Shown: positions 34,453-43,625 of the stretch, piece by piece
Position numbering within the stretch: position 1 is the stretch's first letter
How the letters are laid out: each line of letters starts with the position of its first letter
Assembly: GCF_003544855.1 (NCBI RefSeq)
Contig: NZ_CP032101.1
Span: 2,480,001 to 2,544,000, forward strand
Reading direction: 5' to 3'
Source: Malaciobacter marinus
GTDB lineage: Bacteria > Campylobacterota > Campylobacteria > Campylobacterales > Arcobacteraceae
DNA length: 64,000 nucleotides
The notes under the pieces: generated by a model
Told to the model about the DNA's origin: nothing
The model's input: the letters and a program-made list of their open reading frames with translations, nothing else
Databases searched by the model: none
Made by a program: the position numbers and the translations under genes

Positions 34453-34641
34453 TTACTTTATTAATTTCTTTAAAATTGCCATTCTAATAGCAACTCCATT
34501 TCTAACTTGCTCTAAAACTTTACTTCTTGAATCTTGCAACATTTCATCACTAATATCAATATTTCTATTTACTAATCTTTGATATAATGACTTTAAAATC
34601 TCTTCATTAGAAAAGTCTGAAATAGATGTCAAGTGTTGCAT
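34453..34641 (-). pseudogene. pyrB: Internally deleted pyrB (aspartate carbamoyltransferase) remnant, 62 codons
   Basis: The start [19 protein letters not shown] matches the N-terminus of epsilon-type PyrB, and the rest ([19 protein letters not shown] then [19 protein letters not shown]) matches the conserved C-terminus after the HPGPVNR motif. About 240 middle residues, with all carbamoyl-phosphate and aspartate ligands (STRTRTSFE-type and HPTQ motifs), are absent. The frame stays open, with AAGGAAG before the ATG and a proper stop, so this is an in-frame deletion. It cannot be catalytic. It lies seven bases before pabB on the same strand. A working pyrB elsewhere or pyrimidine need is implied. 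The match is by recalled motifs, not alignment. Confidence 0.72.
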
Positions 34642-34761
34642 TTTCTTCCTTTAATTTTAGTTTTGATTATATCTAAAAGCAATTGAAAAGTAGAATACAT
34701 AAAAACATAAAATCAAAAAAAATGATTTTTCTTGATTAACAATTTGTTCAATAAAATTAGA

Positions 34762-34767
34762 TATAAT
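34762..34767 (+). promoter_or_regulatory. Candidate -10 of the argD promoter
   Basis: TATAAT 38 bases before the argD ATG with T-rich upstream sequence and no good -35 at normal spacing. The leader includes AACAGGAAA. Confidence 0.4.
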
Positions 34768-34805
34768 CTATTTTAAAGTTAAAATTAACATTAACAGGAA
34801 AAAAA

Positions 34806-35999
34806 ATGTCAGAAGAGTTAAAAAACATTGATAAAAAATATGTTTTAAACACATATTCAAAAAATTATACAAATTTTAAAAGTGGTATTAATGCTACATT
34901 ATTTGATGATAGTGGCAAGGACTATGTAGATTTCACTTCAGGTATTGGAGTAGTATCAGTAGGACATGGGAATAAACAAGTAGCAGATACAATATATAAA
35001 CAAGTAAGCAATATTACTCATACTTCAAATCTTTATATGATTGAACCTCAAATAAAATTAGCCCAACAAATAACAAAACTTGCAGGATATGAAGTTGGGA
35101 CTTTTTTTGCCAATAGTGGTGCTGAAGCCAATGAAGGTGCAATTAAAATCGCAAGAAAATATGGCGAAAAAAACTTTGAGAAAAAAAGATACAAAGTAAT
35201 TACACTAAAGCACTCATTTCATGGAAGAACTATTACTACAGTTAAAGCAACAGGACAAGACAAGTTTCATGCTCCGCATTTTGCTCCATACCCAGATGGT
35301 TTTTCTTATGATAATACAATTGACGATATTTACAATTCAATTGATGATGAAACAGTTGCAGTTATGATTGAGTTAGTTCAAGGAGAAGGTGGAGTTCAGC
35401 CTTTTGATAAAAAAGATATTCAAGAATTAGCAAAATTTTTAAATGATAATAAAATATTATTAATAGTAGATGAAGTACAAACAGGAGTTTATAGAACAGG
35501 AGAGTTTCTAGCTTCAAACCTTTATGAAATACAGCCAGATATTATAACTTTAGCTAAAGGTTTAGGTGGAGGAGTTCCTATTGGAGCAGTTATTACTAAA
35601 CATAAAGATATTTTAGAACCAGGAGATCATGGTTCAACTTTTGGAGGAAATTACTTAAGTACAGCAACTGGATTAGAAGTTTTAAATATTTTAGAAGATT
35701 ATAAAGTAAGTGGAAAATTAGATGAAGCAATAATATACTTTGAAGAGAAATTAGATACTTTATATAAAAAATATTCAAATCTATTTTTAGAAAGTGTTGG
35801 ATTAGGTTTAATGAGAGGACTTAGAGTAAGAGATGAACAAACTTTAGCTTCTATTGTATCAAAAGCTTTTGAGAATGGTGTTTTAGTATTAAAAGCTGGA
35901 AAAAATACTTTAAGACTTCTACCTGTGCTTACAATTTCTAAAGAAGAAATTGATGAAGGTTTTAAAAGGTTAGGTGATGCCCTTGAAGAAATCTCTTAG
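34806..35999 (+). CDS. argD: Acetylornithine aminotransferase
   Basis: The 397-residue class III PLP aminotransferase has FTSGIGVVSVGHGNKQV, FFANSGAEANEGAIKIARK, the PLP lysine in TLAKGLGGGVPIGA and LIVDEVQTGVYRTG. It transfers the amino group in arginine and possibly lysine synthesis. The long GGNYLSTATGLEVL segment is standard. CAGGAAA precedes the ATG. Its end overlaps the start of the TolC-like gene by about 20 bases, so both may be co-expressed. Confidence 0.93.
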   Translation: MSEELKNIDKKYVLNTYSKNYTNFKSGINATLFDDSGKDYVDFTSGIGVVSVGHGNKQVADTIYKQVSNITHTSNLYMIEPQIKLAQQITKLAGYEVGTFFANSGAEANEGAIKIARKYGEKNFEKKRYKVITLKHSFHGRTITTVKATGQDKFHAPHFAPYPDGFSYDNTIDDIYNSIDDETVAVMIELVQGEGGVQPFDKKDIQELAKFLNDNKILLIVDEVQTGVYRTGEFLASNLYEIQPDIITLAKGLGGGVPIGAVITKHKDILEPGDHGSTFGGNYLSTATGLEVLNILEDYKVSGKLDEAIIYFEEKLDTLYKKYSNLFLESVGLGLMRGLRVRDEQTLASIVSKAFENGVLVLKAGKNTLRLLPVLTISKEEIDEGFKRLGDALEEIS

Positions 36000-37164
36000 A
36001 AAAGGACTACTTCTTAGTAGTCTTTTACCTATGTTTTTAAATGCAAATACAGATGAAAATATATTATCACAAGATAGGCTAAAGCAGTTTGAATTAAGTG
36101 AAAAAAAGGTAATTGAAGATAGTAGCAAGTTAAAAAAAGACTGGATTAATCCTATTACATTATCATACACAAAAATCGATGGAGAATATACAGACTCAGA
36201 AAAAAGTGTAATTAGAGTTGATCAACCAATCTTTAAAAGTGGTGGAATTTATAAAGCTATTAAATATGCCAATGCAAGTGAAAAATATTCAAATTTGGAT
36301 ATAGATGTACAAAGAAAAAATCTAATAAAAGATGCCTATGAAACTCTTTTTAATATAAATAAAATTGAGTTTGAAATAAAAAAAGCAAATTATGTTGTTA
36401 AAAATGCACAAATTGATGTAATAAGAAAAAAAGAACAAGTATTAAATGGATTTTTAGATACTTCTTTTTTAGATAATGCAATTTTAGATGCAAATACTGC
36501 TAAAAAGAATCTAATAGATTTAAAATATCAAAAAAGTGAGCTAATCAATAGTTTTAATAATCTTGCAAGTAAAGACTATAAACTTTTTTCTCTTCCTACT
36601 TTTGAGCTTGTAAGTAAAAAAAAGTTTTTAAATAAAAACCTTGAATTATCAAAGGCAAAAGCAGATATACAAACTAAATATGAATATAAAGGTATGACTT
36701 TATCTAAATATTTGCCAACAGTAAGCGCAACTTTTGATTATACAAAAAACCATAAGTTTAGTCCTACAAATACAAATATAGATGATGATTCTGTACATAA
36801 TGTAGGAATATCAATATCAATGCCACTTGATGTTAGAACATTCAATGATATAGAATCAACACAAATTGATTATTTAAAAGCTAAACTATCTTTAAAAAAT
36901 AAGATTTTAGAAGAACAAAATTTTTTCAAAACAAAACTTGAAAAGATAAAAACAATAGAGAGAAAAATAGAAATAACAAAAGATGACTATAAACTTTACA
37001 ACTCATTACTTGATACAATAGTTGAAGAAAAAAATGCTGGATTAAAAACAAAAAGTGATGTTGATACATTATTAAACTCATCTATGGTAAAAAAAATTGA
37101 ACTTAAAGTTTATGAATTAGAAAAACAAATAGAATTATTAAAACTTTATGCTAAAATAGAATAA
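35977..37164 (+). CDS. TolC-family outer-membrane efflux protein
   Basis: The product has about 395 residues, started at the ATG at 35977 (GTG at 35974 and TTG at 35983 are also possible). The signal segment is LLLSSLLPMFLNA. Two copies of the OEP pattern are seen: SVIRVDQPIFKSGGIYKAIKYA in the first half and SMPLDVRTFNDIESTQIDYL in the second, with long coiled-coil helices between. It would form the outer-membrane tunnel of an efflux or type I secretion machine; no adaptor or pump is next to it. The last 42 codons lie in the 201-bp repeat (37036-37236), and a decayed partial copy of this gene is at 43626-43861. Confidence 0.82.
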   Translation: MPLKKSLRKGLLLSSLLPMFLNANTDENILSQDRLKQFELSEKKVIEDSSKLKKDWINPITLSYTKIDGEYTDSEKSVIRVDQPIFKSGGIYKAIKYANASEKYSNLDIDVQRKNLIKDAYETLFNINKIEFEIKKANYVVKNAQIDVIRKKEQVLNGFLDTSFLDNAILDANTAKKNLIDLKYQKSELINSFNNLASKDYKLFSLPTFELVSKKKFLNKNLELSKAKADIQTKYEYKGMTLSKYLPTVSATFDYTKNHKFSPTNTNIDDDSVHNVGISISMPLDVRTFNDIESTQIDYLKAKLSLKNKILEEQNFFKTKLEKIKTIERKIEITKDDYKLYNSLLDTIVEEKNAGLKTKSDVDTLLNSSMVKKIELKVYELEKQIELLKLYAKIE

Positions 37165-37236
37165 CTATTAACGTAGGAGGATTTATGTTCAATAGTAGAT
37201 TATTATTAACTTATTGGATTATAATTCTTCCAATTA
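37036..37236 (+). repeat. 201-bp perfect direct repeat, left copy
   Basis: Bases here are identical, as far as I can read, to 43733-43933 in the same orientation (offset 6697). The unit includes the final TolC codons, the 20-base gap with its GGAGG ribosome site, and the first 17 codons of the kinase that is intact only after the right copy. It therefore marks a 6.7-kb insertion or duplication between two once-adjacent genes. Confidence 0.95.
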
Positions 37237-37257
37237 CCTTAGTCAAAATTTTATATA

Positions 37258-37284
37258 CAAATGAGATTGTTCTCATTTGTCTCT
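37258..37284 (+). terminator. Terminator-like hairpin at the left island edge
   Basis: CAAATGAGA pairs with TCTCATTTG around TTGT, followed by TCTCTTTTT. It would stop transcription entering the island from tolC. Confidence 0.65.
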
Positions 37285-37350
37285 TTTTGGAAGTCCTGAT
37301 ATTTTTAATTATAACTCATGCTTTTTATATTTTTATTGCATCATCTGCTT
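37285..37350 (-). pseudogene. Decayed fragment of a Sel1-type paralogue
   Basis: On the minus strand this short stretch aligns with the coding segment around DDETIKKGYELQLTMPRLP of the large Sel1/ankyrin gene (near 42540-42600), with matches such as GATGAT, CAATAAAAA and GACTTCCA, but stops and indels break it. A second remnant of the same module is at 43314-43553. Confidence 0.55.
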
Positions 37351-37406
37351 CTTGGCTATATATTTAAATAAAATAGATATTATTATCAATCTGATAAATA
37401 CTTGAA

Positions 37407-39521
37407 TCATAAAGTATCTTCTTTAGTAGCAAAATAGATCTTTAAAATTATTCCTATAAAACTAGTATAAATAAGAAATAATAAAAATATAGAAAATATA
37501 TTTCCTAATGAATATTTTAAATCAATAGAGTTAACAAGTACATAATTTTTATTTTCTTGATGCTTAATATTCTCTACTAATAAAGACATGTCTTTTAAAT
37601 CTTTAGATTTTTCAATAGGTATATTTTTTTTAAATAAATCAAGTCTAATATTCTTATATGGGACTAAAATATAATTTATTTTATATTTTTCTATAAGATT
37701 ATTTTGAACATCTTTAAAAATATACTGCAATTCTTCTTTTAATCTTTCATTAAAGTAATCTTTCTTTGATTCTGATATTTCATCATATCTATAAACAAGC
37801 ATCTTAATATTATTTTTACTTTTTGCCCATCTTTTTATTGAATCTGAAGCATCAAATCTATTCCCAAAATATAAATTATAAAAAATGTAATTTATTCTAT
37901 CAAATTCTATACCATCAAACTCTTCAAGTGATTTTTCTAAATCATTAGTTAGCTTATTAGTAACATTAGTTATTTTAAGATTCCATATTGTATTTTTATT
38001 ATAGAAACTACCGGGAACATTTTTACCTTCATCTAATAAATACCATGAAGACTCTATAAACTTATAATATTCTTCAAAAAGATTCTTATATTTGTATATC
38101 TGTTTTTTTAATAAGTCATATTTCTTTTTATCTTTTAATAAACTTATTTCTTCACATTTAGCAAATCTTTCTAGTATACTAAACTTTGTACATAAGGCAT
38201 TAAAAGACAATTTATTAACTTCAAAACTTGATGTTTTCTTTAAATCTTTGAATTTAGTAATCACTTTTGGCTGTGTATAGAAAAGCAATGTAAGTCTTTC
38301 ATCAACGGAATCAATAAAACTCTTTTCTTTTATTAAATTAAAATTTATCATTGTAAAAACACAAAGGCATATCGCAATAAAAATAAATCTACCACCAACA
38401 TATGGACTATTTGTATTAGCAAAGAATAAATTAAAATATGAATCTCTTGATGGTACATTTGTACTTATATTAAAGCTTAATTTATCTTCTTGTGATAGTT
38501 TACTTATTTTATTTAAAGATGTATTTTCTTTATTTTTTGTTTCATTCAAATCAACATCTATTTGTTTATCTTTTTCTTTTAATAATAAATTAGAAATATT
38601 GTTTTTTTCAATTTTTAAAGTTTCATTATAAGAACTCTTTTTTATAGATGATAACGTAAATTCAAAACAATCAATTAACTTAAAAATAAAAAATATTCTT
38701 TCTTCTATATCTTTTAAGTTTTCATTAATATTTTGAGAATTAATTTCTGTTTCAAATAAATCCTTTTTTATAGAAAAAATATTATAGTTTTTAAAATGTA
38801 TAATTAATTTATTAGAAAATATATTAATTTCAAATTCTTTATTCATATTTTTATTTATTAATTTAACTAAATTATCCATAACTATTGGGCTTAGGATAAA
38901 GTTTATAGTAGTTGCATCACTTCCATTTACATAAAAATTATTCATAAAATCTTTATTACTAAAATTAATTGAATTCTCAAAATATTTTGCTTTTCTTATA
39001 ATAATAAGATCATCTATAGAAAAAGGCAATCTCATAATAAAAAGAGTTCCATCAAATAATGTACTTTTATATTTATCTTTACCTATTGTTAAATGTGAAT
39101 AAGCTAATAAAGAACTAAAACCTTTATATTTAAGATCAAAAATATTATTTGAATAATATGAAAATTCTTTTTCTTTATCAAAATCAAAATCAACTAATTG
39201 AGAAAATAGTTCTTTATATTCTTCATCTTTATTATCTCTAAAAAAGCCATTAAATTTTTTTACTAAAAAGGGTTTTACTAATAGCTTACGATATTCACTA
39301 TAAAGCTTATATGTTTTACTATTAAATAATATTATAAAAGATATACCTAAAAGTAATACGCCTAGAAGTCCAATTCCTACATTATTTGCTAAGTAACTAA
39401 TAATTATCATGAAAAATGATATTGAAAATAAAAATCCTACAAACTTATCAATTATTTGATTTATTTTTAGCTTTTTTCTTAACTTTTCTAATATCACCAC
39501 TTCATCATCAAATTTTATCAT
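37407..39521 (-). CDS. DUF3137 membrane protein with an extra C-terminal half
   Basis: The 704-residue protein has two membrane helices at about 27-66 and a DUF3137-like domain to about residue 300 (FDLKYKGFSSLLAYSHL, FDGTLFIMRLPF). DUF3137 proteins are often partnered with LemA, as here with a four-base overlap. Unlike typical members of about 300-400 residues, a second half follows: a helix at about 375-395 (FIFIAICLCVFTMINFNLI), an extracytoplasmic region of about 270 residues and a last helix near 670-695 (IFSIFLLFLIYTSFIGIIL). I do not recognise this half. It is last in the island operon. Confidence 0.72.
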   Translation of the reverse strand: MIKFDDEVVILEKLRKKLKINQIIDKFVGFLFSISFFMIIISYLANNVGIGLLGVLLLGISFIILFNSKTYKLYSEYRKLLVKPFLVKKFNGFFRDNKDEEYKELFSQLVDFDFDKEKEFSYYSNNIFDLKYKGFSSLLAYSHLTIGKDKYKSTLFDGTLFIMRLPFSIDDLIIIRKAKYFENSINFSNKDFMNNFYVNGSDATTINFILSPIVMDNLVKLINKNMNKEFEINIFSNKLIIHFKNYNIFSIKKDLFETEINSQNINENLKDIEERIFFIFKLIDCFEFTLSSIKKSSYNETLKIEKNNISNLLLKEKDKQIDVDLNETKNKENTSLNKISKLSQEDKLSFNISTNVPSRDSYFNLFFANTNSPYVGGRFIFIAICLCVFTMINFNLIKEKSFIDSVDERLTLLFYTQPKVITKFKDLKKTSSFEVNKLSFNALCTKFSILERFAKCEEISLLKDKKKYDLLKKQIYKYKNLFEEYYKFIESSWYLLDEGKNVPGSFYNKNTIWNLKITNVTNKLTNDLEKSLEEFDGIEFDRINYIFYNLYFGNRFDASDSIKRWAKSKNNIKMLVYRYDEISESKKDYFNERLKEELQYIFKDVQNNLIEKYKINYILVPYKNIRLDLFKKNIPIEKSKDLKDMSLLVENIKHQENKNYVLVNSIDLKYSLGNIFSIFLLFLIYTSFIGIILKIYFATKEDTL

Positions 39522-40093
39522 AAATAGTCTTCTGCTTTTATCTCTTTCTTTTCTTCATCTTTTATCTCAAACATTGGTTTTGATTTTACTTTTAAAAAAG
39601 CATCATTTATGAATTTTCCAGGATATATTTCAATACTATTTTTTAAATATGCAATAGATTGATTATAGTTTCTTCTTGCAGCAGATATATTTCTTTCTAC
39701 TTCACTATAAGATTGTTGAGCTTCTATTAACAATTTATGAGAATATAAGTCAGGATAATTCTCCAAAGAAATATTTAATTCTTTCATCTTTAAATCTAAC
39801 TCATCTTCTAATTTAAATCTCTCTTGTATATTTTTATTATTATCATTTTCTTTGTAGTTTCTTTCAAGTTTTGTACGTATATTTGTAATATCAACTAATA
39901 CGTTCTTTTCATGGTCCATGTATTTTTTTGCAATTGTTAAAATATTTGGAATTAGGTCATACCTCTTTTTTAATTGAACATCAATATTTGCATATGCTGC
40001 ATCACCAAAATTTTTATTTGATATTATGTTAGAATAACTTCTATATAATATCAACCCTATTACAAATATAATAGTATAAAAAAACAAACTCAT
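39518..40093 (-). CDS. lemA: LemA-family protein
   Basis: The 191-residue protein has an N-terminal membrane helix (FFYTIIFVIGLILYRSY) and the LemA core: YANIDVQLKKRYDLIPNIL, then an antiparallel helix pair and YSEVERNISAARRNYNQSI, with PGKFINDAF as the usual closing motif. LemA proteins are membrane-tethered four-helix bundles of poorly known role, often with DUF3137 or TPM-domain partners. GGAG is 11 bases before the ATG. Its stop overlaps the DUF3137 gene by four bases. Confidence 0.92.
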   Translation of the reverse strand: MSLFFYTIIFVIGLILYRSYSNIISNKNFGDAAYANIDVQLKKRYDLIPNILTIAKKYMDHEKNVLVDITNIRTKLERNYKENDNNKNIQERFKLEDELDLKMKELNISLENYPDLYSHKLLIEAQQSYSEVERNISAARRNYNQSIAYLKNSIEIYPGKFINDAFLKVKSKPMFEIKDEEKKEIKAEDYL

Positions 40094-40205
40094 AATTTAC
40101 ATACTCCTTTTAAATTTATATAATATATATTATTATTTATATACTTAAAATATATAGTCATATATTCTATTTTAAATCTATTTTTTTAAATTTTCTCTTT
40201 TTCTC

Positions 40206-40844
40206 TTAATTTTTAAGTTGTTTATATAATGAAAAACTAAATATAAAGATAGTTATAAAAAATGAATGATTTATAATTTCGTTTAAATGTTTAAATATGT
40301 CAAATAAATTATTTAAGATATAAAGATTTGTATTACTCAAACTAATATAAAGACTTATAGCAAATAAAAATGGGAAACTTGATAAAATTAAAATTAAAAA
40401 ATAAATTTTTTTATTTACAAAATTAAAGTGAGTTTTAATAAAAAATCCAAGAATTAAAATAATAAAAGGTAGTTGATAAAATATATACCTTATATAAACA
40501 AATCCAAGCTGATATTCTAAATCGCTCAATTGAGTAGATAGTTCTGTCTCACTTGAATAAGTAGCAATAAGAAGGCTTATATCCATTAAAAATACTAATC
40601 CAGTAAAAATCAAAGCTATTAAAGATAAGTTACGAAATAATTTTATATTATATTGCGGTACTTTAGAAAAATAAAATATTAATAAGGCCTGAGCAATAAT
40701 CATAAAAAAAACTAAAGTCTGCAATATATAATATTTAAAATATTCTGCCAATAAAAAATGATGGAAATTATCAAGAAATATTAATCCTATAATTAAAATT
40801 GTTGAAATAATCATTACTACCATAAGTATATTTTTTACATTCAT
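40206..40844 (-). CDS. Polytopic membrane protein of unknown function
   Basis: The product has 212 residues from the ATG at 40844, which follows the stop of the upstream gene and has AGGA eight bases ahead; an ATG at 40859 inside the upstream gene is less likely. Six hydrophobic segments are visible: ILMVVMIISTILIIGLIF, YYILQTLVFFMIIAQALLIF, LIALIFTGLVFLMDISLL, YIFYQLPFIILILGFFI, IYFLILILSSFPFLFAISLY and FFITIFIFSFSLY. No family motif stands out. It lies between the Sel1/ankyrin gene and lemA on the same strand. Confidence 0.65.
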   Translation of the reverse strand: MNVKNILMVVMIISTILIIGLIFLDNFHHFLLAEYFKYYILQTLVFFMIIAQALLIFYFSKVPQYNIKLFRNLSLIALIFTGLVFLMDISLLIATYSSETELSTQLSDLEYQLGFVYIRYIFYQLPFIILILGFFIKTHFNFVNKKIYFLILILSSFPFLFAISLYISLSNTNLYILNNLFDIFKHLNEIINHSFFITIFIFSFSLYKQLKN

Positions 40845-40845
40845 T

Positions 40846-43311
40846 TTATAATCCTGCATTATTTATTTTAGATTTATTGTTATCTAATATTTTGATAAAC
40901 GATTCATTCTTCCTTAATTTAGCAACTTCTAAAGCTGTATAGCCATTATCATTTTTAATAGTAAAATCAATTTTTTTATTTATTAATCTTTTAGCAATAT
41001 CTAAAAAGATACTTTTTGATGTCTGGGAATAACGATTAACACATAAATGTAATAATGAATTATTAAACTCATCAGTAACATTAATATCTGCTCCTGCATC
41101 AATTAATCTTTTTACCATACTATATTGACCAAAGCCAAGTGCAACAAAAATAGGTTCTTTCATAATATTACTTGTTACTAAATTTAATTCAGGTTTGTAC
41201 TTTAGTAGTAAATTAAATATTTTTAAATCTTTACTAAATATAGCTCTAATTAATGGTGTTCTTCCATCTGGAGAATAATGATTAATATTTGCTCCATTTT
41301 CCAAAAGGACTTTTACTCTAATATATTTTTTATCATCAATTGCATTCATAAGCTCAGAATAACCAATTTCATCAACTTTTTCTTTTGGATTATTTTTATA
41401 TTTTCTTTTAAAGTAAATATATTTTTTTACAAATTTATTATTATAAAATCTGGATTTTGGATCTTGTGTTGAATCATAAAGATCTGAAGACTTATCTAAA
41501 TAAGGATTATTCCCTCTTATTTTATTATAATAATCAGTTACGTCTTTATCTGTAATCCCATAATAATCTACATTAGAATTATTATTTGAAATAGGTTTTT
41601 CAACTTTTTTTATAGTATTTACATTATTGATATTTGTAGTTTTTTTTAGTGTCTTATCTTTATTTAAAATACCTAGTATTTTTTTTGATGCTAGGTCTCC
41701 GTTCTCAACTCCTTTTCTAAACCATTTTTTAGCTTCTTTTATATTTTCTCTTGTTGAAGATTTAATATTATTATCAATTTTATCTAGATACATCATAGTA
41801 CTTCCTCCACTTAGAGGTAAAGTTCTTAAATAACTAGTCTGATTTATAAAATAAAGTTCACCAATATTATAAGCAAGTTCTTTACAACCTGAGAAATAAA
41901 ATCTTCTATAAGAAGCTAGTTTTTCACCAAATTCTTTTTCTGCATAAGCAAGTGAAATAGGATTAAAATTATTATTAACATCACGTATATATGCTTTTTT
42001 ATATTCTTTAATTTTGATTTTTACAGCTTCGCAATTACCATTCTCATAAGCAATATTTAACCATTTTTTAGAATTTCTTCTATCTAATTTATATAAACTA
42101 AATGGATCAAAACCTAGCTTATAAGCTTCATTAAACCAATACTCTTTTTTATTTTCTTCAGTATATGCTAATCTTATTGCAGCCATTGGATTTTCTTGAT
42201 CTACTGATTTTTTGAACCAATATATAGCTTTTTCTTTTTTGCCATGGTTAAGATAAAATAATGCTAATTCAAAAGTTGAATTAGCATCATCTCTATTTTC
42301 ATATAACAATTTTGCATGTGGGTAATTTTCTAACTCTTCATCATATCCATAAGGATATATATATAAGATAAAACCTAGTACTACTATTACTAGAAGTAGT
42401 AAGAAAGGTATTGTTTTTTTTCCATCTAATTTATATTTATTAGGTTTATTTTTAATAGTTTTTTTATCTTTTTTTTCTAAACTACTATCTTCACTTATAT
42501 TTATTTTTAAATTAAGTTTTCCTTTATATCTTCTTGGAAGTCTTGGCATTGTTAGTTGTAGTTCGTAGCCTTTTTTTATTGTTTCATCATCAATGTTAAG
42601 ATCTTCTCTTAAGATTTTTAAAACTTCATCTTTTGAATATTTTATATCAATTAATGCTATATAATAAGCACTTGCTCTTACATTATCATTTAAAATCGTA
42701 TGATAAAAAAGTGCTAAATTTTGCATAGAATCAAGATTTCCTATTTTTACTGATTCTATGAAAAACTCTTTTGCTTTATCATTATCATTTAATTTATTTT
42801 TATAAATAAGTCCTATAATATTTAGTGAATTTTCATTACCTTGCATATAAGCTTTTTCATACCATAAAATTGCTTTTTCATAATCTTTTAATATTTCTTC
42901 ATAAAATATTGCTAATTTAAAAGCATTATTATTTTCATAATATTCTAATGCTTCAGGATAATCCTTTAATCTATCATCAATAATCTCTTCTTGAGGTAAA
43001 AAAGATTTTTTTAGAAGTTCTAATTCTTCTTGCGTATTAAAAGCATAAACTTTTCTAGTAAATAACATATTAAAAATTATAAATAACATTATTATAAGTA
43101 CTGTTATTTTTAATGGAGGAGCTAAAAGATAACTTACGAAAAACAAAACAGAGACAACAATAAATATAATAGGATTTTCTTCATTGAATTTTAAATTTGG
43201 ATAGTAAGATTGTTTATTACATATTCTGCAAGTTAATATTTTTTCTTTACTACTAAAAGTATTGACATCAAAAAAAGACAGACCTTCTTCTTTACAATGT
43301 GGACATTCCAT
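40846..43311 (-). CDS. Zinc-ribbon, Sel1-repeat and ankyrin-repeat membrane protein
   Basis: This 821-residue protein has an unusual chain of modules. Residues 3-31 form a zinc ribbon (CPHC and CRIC). Two helices follow at about 45-87. Sel1-like repeats cover about 115-225 (for example AILWYEKAYMQGNENSL). A third helix lies near 305-325 (IPFLLLLVIVVLGFILYIY), then further Sel1 repeats to about 560 (KEAKKWFRKGVENGDLASK). The end holds ankyrin repeats (GRTPLIRAI, DAGADINVTDEFNNSLLHL, NGYTALEVA). The repeats suggest protein binding on both sides of the membrane. It heads an operon with a membrane protein, LemA and DUF3137. A degraded paralogue lies just upstream. Confidence 0.75.
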   Translation of the reverse strand: MECPHCKEEGLSFFDVNTFSSKEKILTCRICNKQSYYPNLKFNEENPIIFIVVSVLFFVSYLLAPPLKITVLIIMLFIIFNMLFTRKVYAFNTQEELELLKKSFLPQEEIIDDRLKDYPEALEYYENNNAFKLAIFYEEILKDYEKAILWYEKAYMQGNENSLNIIGLIYKNKLNDNDKAKEFFIESVKIGNLDSMQNLALFYHTILNDNVRASAYYIALIDIKYSKDEVLKILREDLNIDDETIKKGYELQLTMPRLPRRYKGKLNLKINISEDSSLEKKDKKTIKNKPNKYKLDGKKTIPFLLLLVIVVLGFILYIYPYGYDEELENYPHAKLLYENRDDANSTFELALFYLNHGKKEKAIYWFKKSVDQENPMAAIRLAYTEENKKEYWFNEAYKLGFDPFSLYKLDRRNSKKWLNIAYENGNCEAVKIKIKEYKKAYIRDVNNNFNPISLAYAEKEFGEKLASYRRFYFSGCKELAYNIGELYFINQTSYLRTLPLSGGSTMMYLDKIDNNIKSSTRENIKEAKKWFRKGVENGDLASKKILGILNKDKTLKKTTNINNVNTIKKVEKPISNNNSNVDYYGITDKDVTDYYNKIRGNNPYLDKSSDLYDSTQDPKSRFYNNKFVKKYIYFKRKYKNNPKEKVDEIGYSELMNAIDDKKYIRVKVLLENGANINHYSPDGRTPLIRAIFSKDLKIFNLLLKYKPELNLVTSNIMKEPIFVALGFGQYSMVKRLIDAGADINVTDEFNNSLLHLCVNRYSQTSKSIFLDIAKRLINKKIDFTIKNDNGYTALEVAKLRKNESFIKILDNNKSKINNAGL

Positions 43312-43313
43312 TA

Positions 43314-43553
43314 TTAAATCCTACCTTTATGTCTTACTGGAAACCCTGGTATCTTTAATTGTAATTCATAAATAAGCCCTGTAATATTTAGTGAGTCTTG
43401 ACTGCCTTGAGTATAGGCTTTTTCATACCATAAAATTACTTTTGTATCATTTTTATAATACTCTAATGATTTAAGGTTCTCTTCTAATCTTATATCAAAA
43501 AAAAATTTCTTAATGAAAAGATTTTTTTTACACTCATTATATTCATCACTCAT
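43314..43553 (-). pseudogene. Internally deleted Sel1-type paralogue remnant, 79 codons
   Basis: It is open with an AGGA site, but its parts match separated segments of the neighbouring gene: DIRLEENLKSLEYY resembles DDRLKDYPEALEYY, VILWYEKAYTQGSQDSLNI resembles AILWYEKAYMQGNENSLNI, and YELQLKIPGFPVRHKGRI resembles YELQLTMPRLPRRYKGKL. The repeats between these are lost. It is a decayed or minimised copy; its expression is unknown. Confidence 0.7.
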
Positions 43554-43625
43554 GATTTTCCTAATAATTTTTTCATATCATAGTTAAAAATAATTTAAAA
43601 TCTTATTATTGCAATAAGAATTATA

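Larger units (their letters stand above)
37185..37367 (+). pseudogene. Truncated start of the Cache-domain histidine kinase
   Basis: The first 17 codons (MFNSRLLLTYWIIILPI) equal the start of the kinase at 43882, with the same GGAGG site. After 37236 the sequence is unrelated to the kinase, so the remaining 43 codons are an accidental extension through the repeat edge and a decayed fragment. If translated it would be a hydrophobic 60-residue peptide. Confidence 0.85.

Noticed and set aside
37185-37367. 60-codon frame as a real small membrane protein
   Set aside because: Its first 17 codons and ribosome site are the duplicated kinase start; the rest runs through unrelated and decayed sequence. 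It is better explained as a truncated copy.
43314-43553. 79-codon frame as an intact gene
   Set aside because: Its three parts match separate segments of the neighbouring Sel1/ankyrin gene in the same order with the repeats between missing, so it is a remnant even though it is open.
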